Assembly: GCF_000009625.1 (NCBI RefSeq)
Contig: NC_002678.2
Coordinates: 6,914,001 to 6,978,000 of the forward strand
Reading direction: 5' to 3'
Source of the DNA: Mesorhizobium japonicum MAFF 303099
GTDB lineage: Bacteria > Pseudomonadota > Alphaproteobacteria > Rhizobiales > Rhizobiaceae
Length of the DNA stretch: 64,000 nt
Shown here: positions 55,673-63,808 of the stretch, piece after piece
Layout of the letters: the number at the start of each line of letters is the position of its first letter
Position numbering within the stretch: position 1 is the stretch's first letter
Notes under the pieces: model-generated
The model's input: the letters and a program-made list of their open reading frames with translations, nothing else
Told to the model about the DNA's origin: nothing
Database searches by the model: none
Program-made: the position numbers and the translations under genes

Positions 55673-57340
55673 TCAGGCCAGGCCGAGCGAGGCCTTGTAG
55701 AGCTTGATCTGTTTTTCGCGGCCGATCTGGTCGGTGAGCTTTTCCCAGGCGGCGGCGATGGCATCGGCGCCTTCCTGCGCCTTCATCTTGCCGGCGAAGG
55801 TGTTGGCCAGAATGTCCTCGGCGGCGGAATAGTACTGGAAGATGCCGGGGATGCGCGGCTCGATCGCCGCGTTCGGATGGTTGTAGCTGTCGCCTTCCGA
55901 CTTCAGATACGAGGTGATGAAAGCCTCGTCATAGCCGGCCGCCACCCATTCCGGAATGTCGAAATGCGAATTGCGGTAGGGCTGGAAGCCGGACGGATAC
56001 ATCGCCGTCCAGATCGACAGGTCCTTGCCGCCGAGATGGGCGGCGGCGGACCATGCCGCCTTTTTCTTCTTCTCGTCCTTGTCGACGCGGGCCATGACGT
56101 AGACCCCCCAGCCGAGATAGGCGCAGTTCGGCGAATAGTTCGGCCCGCTGGCGAGCTTCTCCCATTTGCCGGTCTTGGAATTGTAGACGTCGTCCGAACC
56201 CGGCAGGATCGAGAAGCCGGTGACGTCGCCGATGACCGAGGAATCGTTGGTCTTGACGTTGGAGCCGATGTCGCCCCACCAGGGGATCATCGAACCGGTG
56301 CCGGCCAGGAACTGCTGGAAGCCGGTGGTGTTCGGGTCGGCATTGATCTGATCCGCCGGTTCCGACGGCAGCGCGTCAATCACGTCCTGGATGGCGCGCA
56401 CCCAGGCCGGATTGTTGATGCGCGGCTTCATCGTGTCGGCGTCGAACAACCAGGCCTTGTCGTCGGGATGCTTGGCGTAGGCGGTGGCGCGGCTGCCGAG
56501 GAAGTAGAAGCCGAAACCGCCCCATGGCTTGGGCGCGTCAAGATAGCCATAGACGTCCTGGCCCTTGAACTTCTTGCCCTTGAGGAACTTGGTGACGGCT
56601 TGCACCTGCTGCCAGGTCTTCGGCACGCCCCATTCGCCTTCACCGCCGCCGTCCTTCCACTGCTTGGCGAGGTCGGCATCGGCGAACACGTCGGTGCGGT
56701 AGTTGAAATTGTGCGTGTCGCCGTCGATGGTGACCCGATACTGCTTGCCGTCCCAAGTGCCGACCGGCGGCTTCAGGTAGTTGACCAGGTCGTCGAAATC
56801 GATCTGCTTCTTGACCCAATCCGGCATCTCCGAAGTCAGGCCCTTGCCGCAGACATCGCCTTCGAAGGGCGCGCCCATCTCGATGATGTCGAAGTCGACG
56901 GTGCCGGTGGCGATCGACTGCTGCAGCCGGGCATTGTAGTCGGCCTGCGCCAGGTCGATCCAGCTGATCTTGGCGCCGGTATAGGCCTCCCACGGCTTCA
57001 GGAAGCCGCGAAACAGCACATTGTGCAGGTTCTGGTTGTTGAGGCCCATGAAGGTCAACTCGACGCCGGCGAATTCGCCTTCCTTGACGTTGGCCTTGGT
57101 TGCCTCGAGGCAGAGTTCGCCGACCTTCTGGAAATCGGCATCGGTCGGCTGACCTTTGCCAACGCCGGGAATCTGCAGGATCTTCGAGCGCAGTTCGCTT
57201 GCGGCGGAAGCGGGACGCGTCAAGGCGCCAAGCCCGGCGCCGGATGCCGCCGCGATCGCGGCCATGCTGGCCGCACCCTTCAAGACGTCGCGCCGCGTGG
57301 CGCCGGCACGGACGAGCCTATCGTAAAGACCTGTTCTCAT
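55673..57340 (-). CDS. ABC sugar transporter substrate-binding protein (large, exported)
   Basis: This 555-residue periplasmic protein has a Tat-like N-terminus, ATRRDVLKGAASMAAIAAAS (residues 14-33). It belongs to family 1 (SBP_bac_1) but is longer than the usual 400-450 residues. Sugar-binding-type features are AYTGAKISWIDLAQADYNAR (near 120) and the aromatic-rich blocks NPAWVRAIQDVIDALP and PNYSPNCAYLGWGVYVMARV. It is the first gene of the minus-strand transport operon, about 150 nt downstream of a candidate promoter. The ligand is likely a sugar, sugar alcohol or cyclitol. Confidence 0.9.
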   Translation of the reverse strand: MRTGLYDRLVRAGATRRDVLKGAASMAAIAAASGAGLGALTRPASAASELRSKILQIPGVGKGQPTDADFQKVGELCLEATKANVKEGEFAGVELTFMGLNNQNLHNVLFRGFLKPWEAYTGAKISWIDLAQADYNARLQQSIATGTVDFDIIEMGAPFEGDVCGKGLTSEMPDWVKKQIDFDDLVNYLKPPVGTWDGKQYRVTIDGDTHNFNYRTDVFADADLAKQWKDGGGEGEWGVPKTWQQVQAVTKFLKGKKFKGQDVYGYLDAPKPWGGFGFYFLGSRATAYAKHPDDKAWLFDADTMKPRINNPAWVRAIQDVIDALPSEPADQINADPNTTGFQQFLAGTGSMIPWWGDIGSNVKTNDSSVIGDVTGFSILPGSDDVYNSKTGKWEKLASGPNYSPNCAYLGWGVYVMARVDKDEKKKKAAWSAAAHLGGKDLSIWTAMYPSGFQPYRNSHFDIPEWVAAGYDEAFITSYLKSEGDSYNHPNAAIEPRIPGIFQYYSAAEDILANTFAGKMKAQEGADAIAAAWEKLTDQIGREKQIKLYKASLGLA

Positions 57341-57498
57341 CGACTATTCCTCCCAGAATCAGTGTGAATGGATGTGGCCATCTGTCGGACGCTGAAGCAC
57401 AAAGTGCTACCGGCTCGGATACGAATTAGGCAGGACCCCACCCTGCGTCGATTGAAATTCCCTGCGGATCGGTGCCGACATTTGGACCAGCGCCCGCC

Positions 57499-57527
57499 AC
57501 TATTCTCGCAACCAAACGCCGTGTCAA
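57499..57527 (-). promoter_or_regulatory. Candidate promoter of the binding-protein operon
   Basis: On the minus strand TTGACA (57527-57522) and AATAGT (57504-57499) are 17 bp apart. On the plus strand TATAAG at 57545-57550 could be the -10 of the opposite operon, which would place the two promoters back to back. Confidence 0.5.
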
Positions 57528-57560
57528 CGACAACGGTTTTTATCTATAAGAGACCGACTT

Positions 57561-57573
57561 GCCCTGACAGGGC
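57561..57573. promoter_or_regulatory. Operator-like palindrome in the sugar-locus divergent region
   Basis: GCCCTGACAGGGC is a perfect 6+1+6 palindrome that would lie just after the start site of the plus-strand promoter. No regulator gene is encoded next to the locus, so the cognate factor is unknown. Confidence 0.4.
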
Positions 57574-57623
57574 GCGTTGGTTAGCTTCTGCGCCTACGGC
57601 CAGTTGGAGCCGATGGGGGAGAG

Positions 57624-58679
<1,056 letters not shown>

Positions 58680-58705
58680 TCTCAACGGACTTCACGAGGA
58701 CTATC

Positions 58706-59158
58706 ATGCTCAAAGGCATCAATCCGCTGCTCAATGCCGACGTGCTCCAGGCATTGCGGGCGATGGGCCATGGCGATGACCTGATCATCGCCGACACCAA
58801 CTTCCCCTCCGATTCGGTGGCGCGTCAGACGGCGCTCGGCCGACTGCTGCGCATCGATGCGTCAGCCGCGGAGGTGGTCAAGGCGGTGCTGTCGCTTTAT
58901 CCGCTGGATACGTTCGTCGACGACGCGGCCGCGCGCATGGAAATCGTCGGTAAGCCGGACGAGATTCCGTCCGTGCAGAAGGAAGTGCAAAAGGAAATCG
59001 ACGCGGCCGAAGGCAAGTCGTGGCCGATGCTGCCGGTCGAGCGCTACGCCTTCTACGAGCGTGCCAAACAGGCCTATTGCGTCATCCAGACCGGCGAACG
59101 CCGTTTTTACGGCTGCTTTGCCTTCCGGAAGGGCGTCATACCGCCGGATGCGGAGTAG
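58706..59158 (+). CDS. FucU/RbsD-family sugar mutarotase
   Basis: The 150-residue product matches FucU (L-fucose mutarotase): MLKGINPLLNADVLQALRAM at the start, GHGDDLIIADTNFPSDSVAR (near residues 21-40) with the catalytic His and Asp, and the C-terminal YCVIQTGERRFYGCFAFRKG (near 124). Such enzymes interconvert alpha and beta anomers of sugars. It starts 26 bp after the ABC ATPase gene and 4 bp before the kinase gene, so the sugar is probably mutarotated before phosphorylation or oxidation. Confidence 0.92.
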   Translation: MLKGINPLLNADVLQALRAMGHGDDLIIADTNFPSDSVARQTALGRLLRIDASAAEVVKAVLSLYPLDTFVDDAAARMEIVGKPDEIPSVQKEVQKEIDAAEGKSWPMLPVERYAFYERAKQAYCVIQTGERRFYGCFAFRKGVIPPDAE

Positions 59159-59162
59159 GGAT

Positions 59163-60092
59163 ATGGCAGCCGGAAAGCCTGTCGTCATATTGGGCGTCTT
59201 CGTCGCCGATACCGCCTATCGCGCCGATCGCCAGCCGCGCATGGGCGAGACGATCCTCGGCAATTCGTTCAAGCTGGGCCCGGGTGGCAAGGGGTCGAAC
59301 CAGGCCGTGGCCGCCGGCAAGCTCGGCGCCGACACCACTTTCCTGACCCGCCTTGGAGTCGATGCGTTCGCCGACATGGCCAAGCGGACATGGCAGGATG
59401 CCGGCGTGAAAAGCGCCGTCATCGACACGCCGGACAGCTATACGGGCGCCGCCTACATCTTCGTCGAGGAGGGCAGCGGCAACAACGCCATCATCGTCAG
59501 CCCGGGTGCGGCCATGCTGATCTCGCCGACCGATATCGAGGCCAATGCCGCCCTGATTCGTGGTGCCGGCGTCTTCGTAACCCAGCTCGAACAGCCGATC
59601 GATGCTGCGATGCGGGCGCTGGAGATCGCGCGCGGGGCAGGGGTGACGACCATCCTCAACCCTGCCCCCGCGGCAAAGCTGCCCGACCGCGTCTACACGC
59701 TCTGCGACTATCTCACGCCAAACGAGACCGAGACGGAGGAATTGACCGGACTGAAGGTCTCTTCGGTCGATGAGGCGCGCACCGCCTCCGGCAAGCTGCT
59801 CGAAAAGGGCGTCGGCACCGTCATCGTCACACTCGGCGACAAGGGCGCGCTGCTGCACTCGAAGGGACGCTCCGAGCATGTCCCCGCTATCAGCGCGGGG
59901 CCGGTGGTTGAAACCACTGGCGCGGGCGACGCCTTCAACGGCGGCTTCGCGGCAGCCCTATCGCGAGGCGTGGAGCCGCTGCAGGCGGTGCGCTTCGCAT
60001 GCGCCGTCGCCGGCATTTCGGTGACGCGACCCGGCACCGCGCCGTCGATGCCGACGCTGCAAGAGGTCGAGGCACTGCTGGCGAAGGGTTGA
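59163..60092 (+). CDS. rbsK: Ribokinase-family (PfkB) sugar kinase
   Basis: The 309-residue PfkB-family kinase has the substrate-binding N-terminal motif KLGPGGKGSNQAVAAGKLGA (near residues 38-57), the nucleotide region GTVIVTLGDKGALLHS (near 222), and the catalytic C-terminal signature VETTGAGDAFNGGFAAAL (near 249, Asp in TGAGDAF). It resembles RbsK most, but the substrate may be another pentose or deoxy sugar given the FucU partner. It is last in the plus-strand operon; no terminator was found. Confidence 0.9.
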   Translation: MAAGKPVVILGVFVADTAYRADRQPRMGETILGNSFKLGPGGKGSNQAVAAGKLGADTTFLTRLGVDAFADMAKRTWQDAGVKSAVIDTPDSYTGAAYIFVEEGSGNNAIIVSPGAAMLISPTDIEANAALIRGAGVFVTQLEQPIDAAMRALEIARGAGVTTILNPAPAAKLPDRVYTLCDYLTPNETETEELTGLKVSSVDEARTASGKLLEKGVGTVIVTLGDKGALLHSKGRSEHVPAISAGPVVETTGAGDAFNGGFAAALSRGVEPLQAVRFACAVAGISVTRPGTAPSMPTLQEVEALLAKG

Positions 60093-60135
60093 GGCACGCG
60101 GGGCAGCCGGGCCATAAGGCTGTCCAATCCCAGGG

Positions 60136-60232
60136 CAATCCCATGAAAAGTGCGTAGCGCTTTCCGTTGGGAATTGGGCCAAAACAAAGAGTTAGGGCAG
60201 CTCGCCGTTTCCGTAAAACGGCAAACTGCCCT
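60136..60232. repeat. Mesorhizobium-type interspersed palindromic repeat
   Basis: Two nested hairpin units are present. CAATCCCA (60136-60143) and TGGGAATTG (60168-60176) flank GCGTAGCGC; then AGGGCAG (60194-60200) pairs with CTGCCCT (60226-60232) around an inner GCCGTTT / AAACGGC pair (60204-60210 and 60216-60222). The word order (GCGTAGCGCTTT, then AAAACAAAGAGTTAG, then the GCCGTTT palindrome) is that of a frequent intergenic repeat in Mesorhizobium genomes, as far as I recall. It may also stop transcription of the ribokinase operon. Confidence 0.7.
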
Positions 60233-60257
60233 GGATGTCCATCCATAGCCCGATCAG

Positions 60258-60773
60258 CTATCGCCTGACGTAGCAGCGCTTTTCGCGACCGGGAGCGGGA
60301 TCGCCGAACGTATCATTGTCGCATTGGACGCCGTTGCGGAACACGTCCTGCGTGAATTGGCCGCGTGCCCCGTACCTGACCACCTTGCGGCCGTAGAAAT
60401 CGCAGTAATCGCCTTCATCGGCACAGGCTGCCCATCTCTCGCGGCGGGGTTCGTCGTAATTGTCATCCGACTGGTCCTGGCCGCGCATGACGATGAAACA
60501 CGACTTTGGGATGCCCGGCGCCGGATCGCCAAAAACGCGATTTGAACAAGGCACCGCGTCTCGCTCGAAATAGCGCGAGGTCGTGCGGCCCCGGGCGCCG
60601 TAGACCACTTCGGCGGGATACGGCAGACGGCAGAGCCCGCCCTCGCGCGCGCATGGCTGCAACCGGTCGGCCGACGCGGTCGCCGGGAAAAGGGCGGTGG
60701 CGACCGTCGTCGCGCCGCCCAGGTACATGAGCGTGAATAATGTGCGCATAGAAATGTTTGGTGCGTTTGACAC
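60258..60773 (-). CDS. Exported protein with two four-cysteine modules
   Basis: The 171-residue product was not assigned a function. GTG 60773 is chosen over ATG 60749 because GGAGGA lies 7 nt upstream. A signal peptide ends near TASA (residue 35). The mature part is two tandem copies of a module of about 55 residues: LQPCAREGGLCRLPYPAEVV...FGDPAPGIPKSCFIV, then WAACADEGDYCDFYGRKVVR...FGDPAPGREKRCYVRR. Each copy has four cysteines with a YGARG element between the second and third, so two disulfides per module are likely. An acidic 17-residue linker (RGQDQSDDNYDEPRRER) joins them. Confidence 0.75.
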   Translation of the reverse strand: MSNAPNISMRTLFTLMYLGGATTVATALFPATASADRLQPCAREGGLCRLPYPAEVVYGARGRTTSRYFERDAVPCSNRVFGDPAPGIPKSCFIVMRGQDQSDDNYDEPRRERWAACADEGDYCDFYGRKVVRYGARGQFTQDVFRNGVQCDNDTFGDPAPGREKRCYVRR

Positions 60774-61162
60774 GATAAGTCCTCCATGCCGTTCAGGCAG
60801 CCTACTAATGCAACTCCGCTACCTGCGAAATGAATCCAGCGCTTTGTGGGCAAATCCGCAAGTGGGATTCGCAAGGTCAAACGCGGCTCAAGCCCGAGTC
60901 GTTCCAGGAACTGCTTTTCAGCCTATTGGAGTGGCGTCGCGTTTGCCAGATTGCCGCGCGGGCGTGGCTGAATTTTAAAGCCGGCTGCGAAACAGGCGGC
61001 CGCGAACGATTCGCGCGGCGGCGAATGATCATCGACCGCCAGGCTGCAAAGCCGGCGATCGGATGCAAAAGCCCGCGCCTTGGCACTTCATTTCTTGAAA
61101 GTGGATTCTGACAATTCATGTCGGCATTTCCCTGTGCCAAGGATTGCGATCCTTGAGGGAAA
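60774..61162. other. Gene-free stretch between the cysteine-module protein and tRNA-Asp
   Basis: In 389 bp only open frames with poor codon use and no recognisable motif are seen (for instance 60830-61111 plus). I found no RNA gene, terminator or repeat. It contains the upstream region of the exported protein gene, including its GGAGGA site. Confidence 0.5.
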
Positions 61163-61239
61163 TGGCGCGAGTGACGGGGCTCGAACCCGCGACCTCCGGC
61201 GTGACAGGCCGGCACTCTAACCAACTGAGCTACACCCGC
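61163..61239 (-). tRNA. tRNA-Asp (GTC anticodon)
   Basis: Cloverleaf on the minus strand: acceptor GCGGGTG / CACTCGC (one G-U), D arm AGCTCAGTTGGTTAGAGT, anticodon stem CCGGC / GCCGG with loop CTGTCAC (anticodon GTC), T loop GGTTCGAGCCC, discriminator G and encoded CCA. Confidence 0.97.
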
Positions 61240-61281
61240 GCATTGACGAGCACGTGTCAGCCGTGTTCGTCGTTGGGGCGC

Positions 61282-61310
61282 TGGATAAGGGGTTCGCCAC
61301 CGGGTGTCAA
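61282..61310 (-). promoter_or_regulatory. Sigma70 promoter of tRNA-Asp
   Basis: On the minus strand TTGACA (61310-61305) and TATCCA (61287-61282) are 17 bp apart, about 43 bp before the tRNA 5' end. Confidence 0.7.
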
Positions 61311-61456
61311 GCGCACCAAACCATCATAACAACAAACTGGAGAAGGTTTTTTGACAGCCGGCGTTTTGTTCGCAAATCGGGCCTGCGGACAGGGCGCCAC
61401 CTGTTCATTTGGCCTTGCGAAGCCGGTCCCGACCGCTTAAAGGTCCGCGCCGGAGC

Positions 61457-61532
<76 letters not shown>

Positions 61533-61630
61533 CTTTTTACCAATGAATTCAAAGGCGTCTGCTGGTCCCCTGAGGCGGGCTTTGCGCGTTGCGCCCAGCT
61601 ATGCGCCCAGAAACGACCGTTTTGGAGTGT

Positions 61631-62710
61631 CTAATAGGCATCTGCGGCGGCCTGCTGGAAGTCGGGATGATGGTGACCGTAGGTCGATTCCATCTGTTTT
61701 ACCGTCATGCCGAGCGAGCCCGCGGCATCCCAGATCGGCACGCGGCGTTGCATCAACCAGGTGGCGCGGGTGTGGCGCAGGATGTGCGGCGTGACCTCCT
61801 CGCCGAGCTTGGCCTCGACGCGCGCGGCGTCGAAGGATTTGCGCATCAGGCCGATGGGCTCGCCGCCCTTGGCATGGATCACCGGACCCTTGCCGCCGTC
61901 CTTCAGCTTCCACCGCTTCAGGTGCGCGATCGCGCGCCGCGGCAGGCGCATCGGCGGCCGGCGCTTCGTCGTCTCACGCACGCGCTCGCCGCGACGGTAG
62001 AGCACGCCGGCGTCGAGGTCGGGCCAGCCGCCGGCCGGGCCACGGTTCCAGTTGAGGTCGAGGATGGCGGCGTGCCGCGTGCCGGTATAGAGGCCGATGA
62101 TGATGAAGCGCGGCAGGCATTCGTAAGTCTTCGGCCTGGCGCGGCGCAGTCGCAAGGCGGCCCGGAGCAGCTTGGCGGCTTCCTGGCGCGTCAACCAGCG
62201 CTCGCGCGCCACTGGCTTGGCCGGCAGATCGAAATACGGGCGGAAGTTCAGTCGCTTCTCTTTGCAGAAGAGATAGACAGCGGCGCGCATGTCCTCGAGC
62301 TCGCGTCGCGCCGCCGCCGGGCGCTTGCGGCTGGCCGCATATTCGCGGCAGGTTTCGCCGTCGATGGCGGATAGCGGCTTGTCGCCCCAGAAGGCGGTCA
62401 GGAAGGCGATGCGGCCTTCCAGCGGCTCCGTGTCCGCTTCATCATCGCCATTGTCGGACGGGGCCTGCTTGGCTGCGAGGTAGTAGTCTAGCGCTGTTGC
62501 GCACGAGATGTGATCGGGACCACGTTCGACGGCGACGGGCTTTTGCTTTTTTTGCCCGATGTATTCCGCGAGCTTTTCCGCCGCGATTTCAGTTTCGCCA
62601 ACAAGGCATCCCGTTCGCTTGTAAACGGCCCCGTCCCGGATGACGAGCCGCTGGACGCCGTCCCGGTCGAGCCGGGGGACGAGGCGGGGAGGGCTTTTCC
62701 GACGCGGCAT
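61631..62710 (-). CDS. int: Tyrosine-type site-specific integrase
   Basis: This is a 359-residue phage-type integrase. It has an arm-type N-terminus (MPRRKSPPRLVPRLDRDGVQ, VYKRTGCLVG), a SAM-like core-binding domain (about 85-190), and a catalytic domain with Arg near 208 in LYTGTRHAAIL, H-x-x-R near 307-310 in TPHILRHTRATWL, and a third His in TYGHHHPDFQ near 345. The only tyrosine in the nucleophile position is the very last residue (QQAAADAY, Y359). The gene start lies inside the excisionase gene, 223 bp overlap. It should recombine at tRNA-Val. Confidence 0.92.
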   Translation of the reverse strand: MPRRKSPPRLVPRLDRDGVQRLVIRDGAVYKRTGCLVGETEIAAEKLAEYIGQKKQKPVAVERGPDHISCATALDYYLAAKQAPSDNGDDEADTEPLEGRIAFLTAFWGDKPLSAIDGETCREYAASRKRPAAARRELEDMRAAVYLFCKEKRLNFRPYFDLPAKPVARERWLTRQEAAKLLRAALRLRRARPKTYECLPRFIIIGLYTGTRHAAILDLNWNRGPAGGWPDLDAGVLYRRGERVRETTKRRPPMRLPRRAIAHLKRWKLKDGGKGPVIHAKGGEPIGLMRKSFDAARVEAKLGEEVTPHILRHTRATWLMQRRVPIWDAAGSLGMTVKQMESTYGHHHPDFQQAAADAY

Positions 62711-62904
62711 TTTAGGCGCATTTCCCTGATGGCAGACGGCGTGACGAAATCCTTGTTGGCAATCTGTTCGATTGTCAAATTGCCCTTGCGCGCCTCGGCC
62801 CGCAGCGCCTTCGGCGTCAATCGGCCCCCGAAGAATCGGTCGCAGGCCTCCTGGAGGCGAATCGGCGTGTCGTCTTCCATCAATGACGCCGCCCGGTCAG
62901 CCAT
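62488..62904 (-). CDS. Excisionase-like small DNA-binding protein
   Basis: The 138-residue product has an N-terminal winged-helix-like domain: IRLQEACDRFFGGRLTPKAL (residues 15-34), then ARKGNLTIEQIANKDFVTPS and AIREMRLKCRVG, the pattern of the short helix-turn-helix proteins that precede rhizobial integrases. After residue 70 it is low complexity, rich in Ser, Gly and Lys (SSPGSTGTASSGSSSGTG). That low-complexity half is encoded by the 223 bp shared with the integrase N-terminus in another frame. It likely sets recombination direction. The ATG overlaps the stop of the gene before it (ATGA). Confidence 0.8.
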   Translation of the reverse strand: MADRAASLMEDDTPIRLQEACDRFFGGRLTPKALRAEARKGNLTIEQIANKDFVTPSAIREMRLKCRVGKALPASSPGSTGTASSGSSSGTGPFTSERDALLAKLKSRRKSSRNTSGKKSKSPSPSNVVPITSRAQQR

Positions 62905-63128
62905 CAGTGCAGTCCCACATAAAGCAGCCCGGCGCCAATCACGGCGACGGCAAGGATCAGGCCGTTTAGGATTCGGCGCGCCATCGGCGATTCCGCCGGC
63001 GCGAGGTCAATGCAGTCGTCGCCACACAGGCAGTCGGGCCAGCGCTTGCAGATGAGCTGCGTCCTTCCGCCCGGCGGGACTGTCATCCGCTCCAGACTGC
63101 GCGGCACTTGGTCGAGACGCGCGGTCAT
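62904..63128 (-). CDS. Tiny membrane protein with a four-cysteine cluster
   Basis: The 74-residue product was not recognised. From ATG 63128 the cytoplasmic or exported part holds LICKRWPDCLCGDDCIDLAP (residues 24-43 or so), with cysteines spaced C-x5-C-x-C-x3-C, and a single C-terminal membrane helix (ILNGLILAVAVIGAGLLYVG) ends the protein. Start and stop each overlap their neighbours by 4 bp, so it belongs to the coupled chain. The cluster could bind Zn or form disulfides. Confidence 0.65.
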   Translation of the reverse strand: MTARLDQVPRSLERMTVPPGGRTQLICKRWPDCLCGDDCIDLAPAESPMARRILNGLILAVAVIGAGLLYVGLH

Positions 63129-63367
63129 GACGGCAGCACCCAGCCGAGCAGGGCGAAGGGCAGCGCGAACATCACCACGCAAGCGAAGGTGAGCCCGGCC
63201 GGACCGTCACCGCCGACAGCGGCGATGATGAGGGAAGGGTTGGCCGCGCGGCGAAGGTCGGCCAGGATTTCGGACGGCTTGCGGCCGGCGAGGATCTGGC
63301 GCGACACCCATGCCTCGGCCTTGCGCGACTTCGCGGCCTCGGCGATCAGGCTTTCGGCGACATTCAT
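63125..63367 (-). CDS. Small membrane-associated protein of the island operon
   Basis: This 80-residue product was not recognised. The N-terminal half is amphipathic and charged (AEAAKSRKAEAWVSRQILAG, then KPSEILADLRRAANPSL) and the C-terminal half is hydrophobic (GLTFACVVMFALPFALLGWV). The order of a short helix-turn-helix-like start and a membrane tail is unusual. It starts at ATG 63367 and overlaps the following gene by 4 bp (ATGA). Confidence 0.62.
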   Translation of the reverse strand: MNVAESLIAEAAKSRKAEAWVSRQILAGRKPSEILADLRRAANPSLIIAAVGGDGPAGLTFACVVMFALPFALLGWVLPS

Positions 63368-63372
63368 AGCCG

Positions 63373-63603
63373 TCAGCCCTGATTATGAAGGGCGCGCGAC
63401 TTGGCGAGGTCGGCGGCCTCGGGGCCGTGTTCCTCGATCTGTGCACGCGTGAAGTTGGAATGCTCGGCCAGGCTGTCGGCGGTAACCGCCGTGCCGTTCA
63501 TGCCCATCTCCAGCATCTTATCGGCCATGCGCTCGACGATGCTCTGGGCGGTGATGACGGCAGCTGGAAGGGCCGGCGCCTGGCGTGGCTGTGTGGTGAT
63601 CAT
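63373..63603 (-). CDS. Small hypothetical protein, first gene of the island operon
   Basis: The 76-residue soluble product was not recognised. ATG 63603 is chosen because a GGAGG site lies 7 nt upstream (the in-frame ATG at 63618 overlaps that site). A central segment (AQSIVERMADKMLEMGMNGT, then VTADSLAEHSNFTRAQIEEH) looks like two helices with a possible DNA-binding turn. It is followed after 5 bp by the membrane-protein gene, and it is preceded by the divergent control region with the inverted repeat. Confidence 0.62.
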   Translation of the reverse strand: MITTQPRQAPALPAAVITAQSIVERMADKMLEMGMNGTAVTADSLAEHSNFTRAQIEEHGPEAADLAKSRALHNQG

Positions 63604-63651
63604 TGCGTTTGCCTCCATGCGGGATTGCGAATAGCGACGAACATCACACAT

Positions 63652-63683
63652 CAACACGAAACATGTCAACATGTATCGTGTTG
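63652..63683. promoter_or_regulatory. 15-bp inverted repeat operator candidate
   Basis: CAACACGAAACATGT (63652-63666) and ACATGTATCGTGTTG (63669-63683) are separated by CA; the arms match at 14 of 15 positions. It lies in the 205-bp AT-richer gap between the two divergent island transcripts, 49 bp from the minus-strand start and 126 bp from the plus-strand start. A dimeric phage or ICE repressor is the likely ligand. Confidence 0.7.
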
Positions 63684-63808
63684 GTTTTGGGCCTCATCAT
63701 CGGATCGGAGACGCGATCCGAATCAATTTTGCCCCAATTTGTTCTTGCTGTGTTCTCACAAGTGAGTCATGCTGCCGCGCATAAAAAGACGGCAGGGAGC
63801 CATCAAAA

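Noticed and set aside
60830..61111. Open frame of 93 codons between the cysteine-module protein and tRNA-Asp
   Set aside because: No ribosome site, no hydrophobic or domain pattern, and codon use unlike neighbours.
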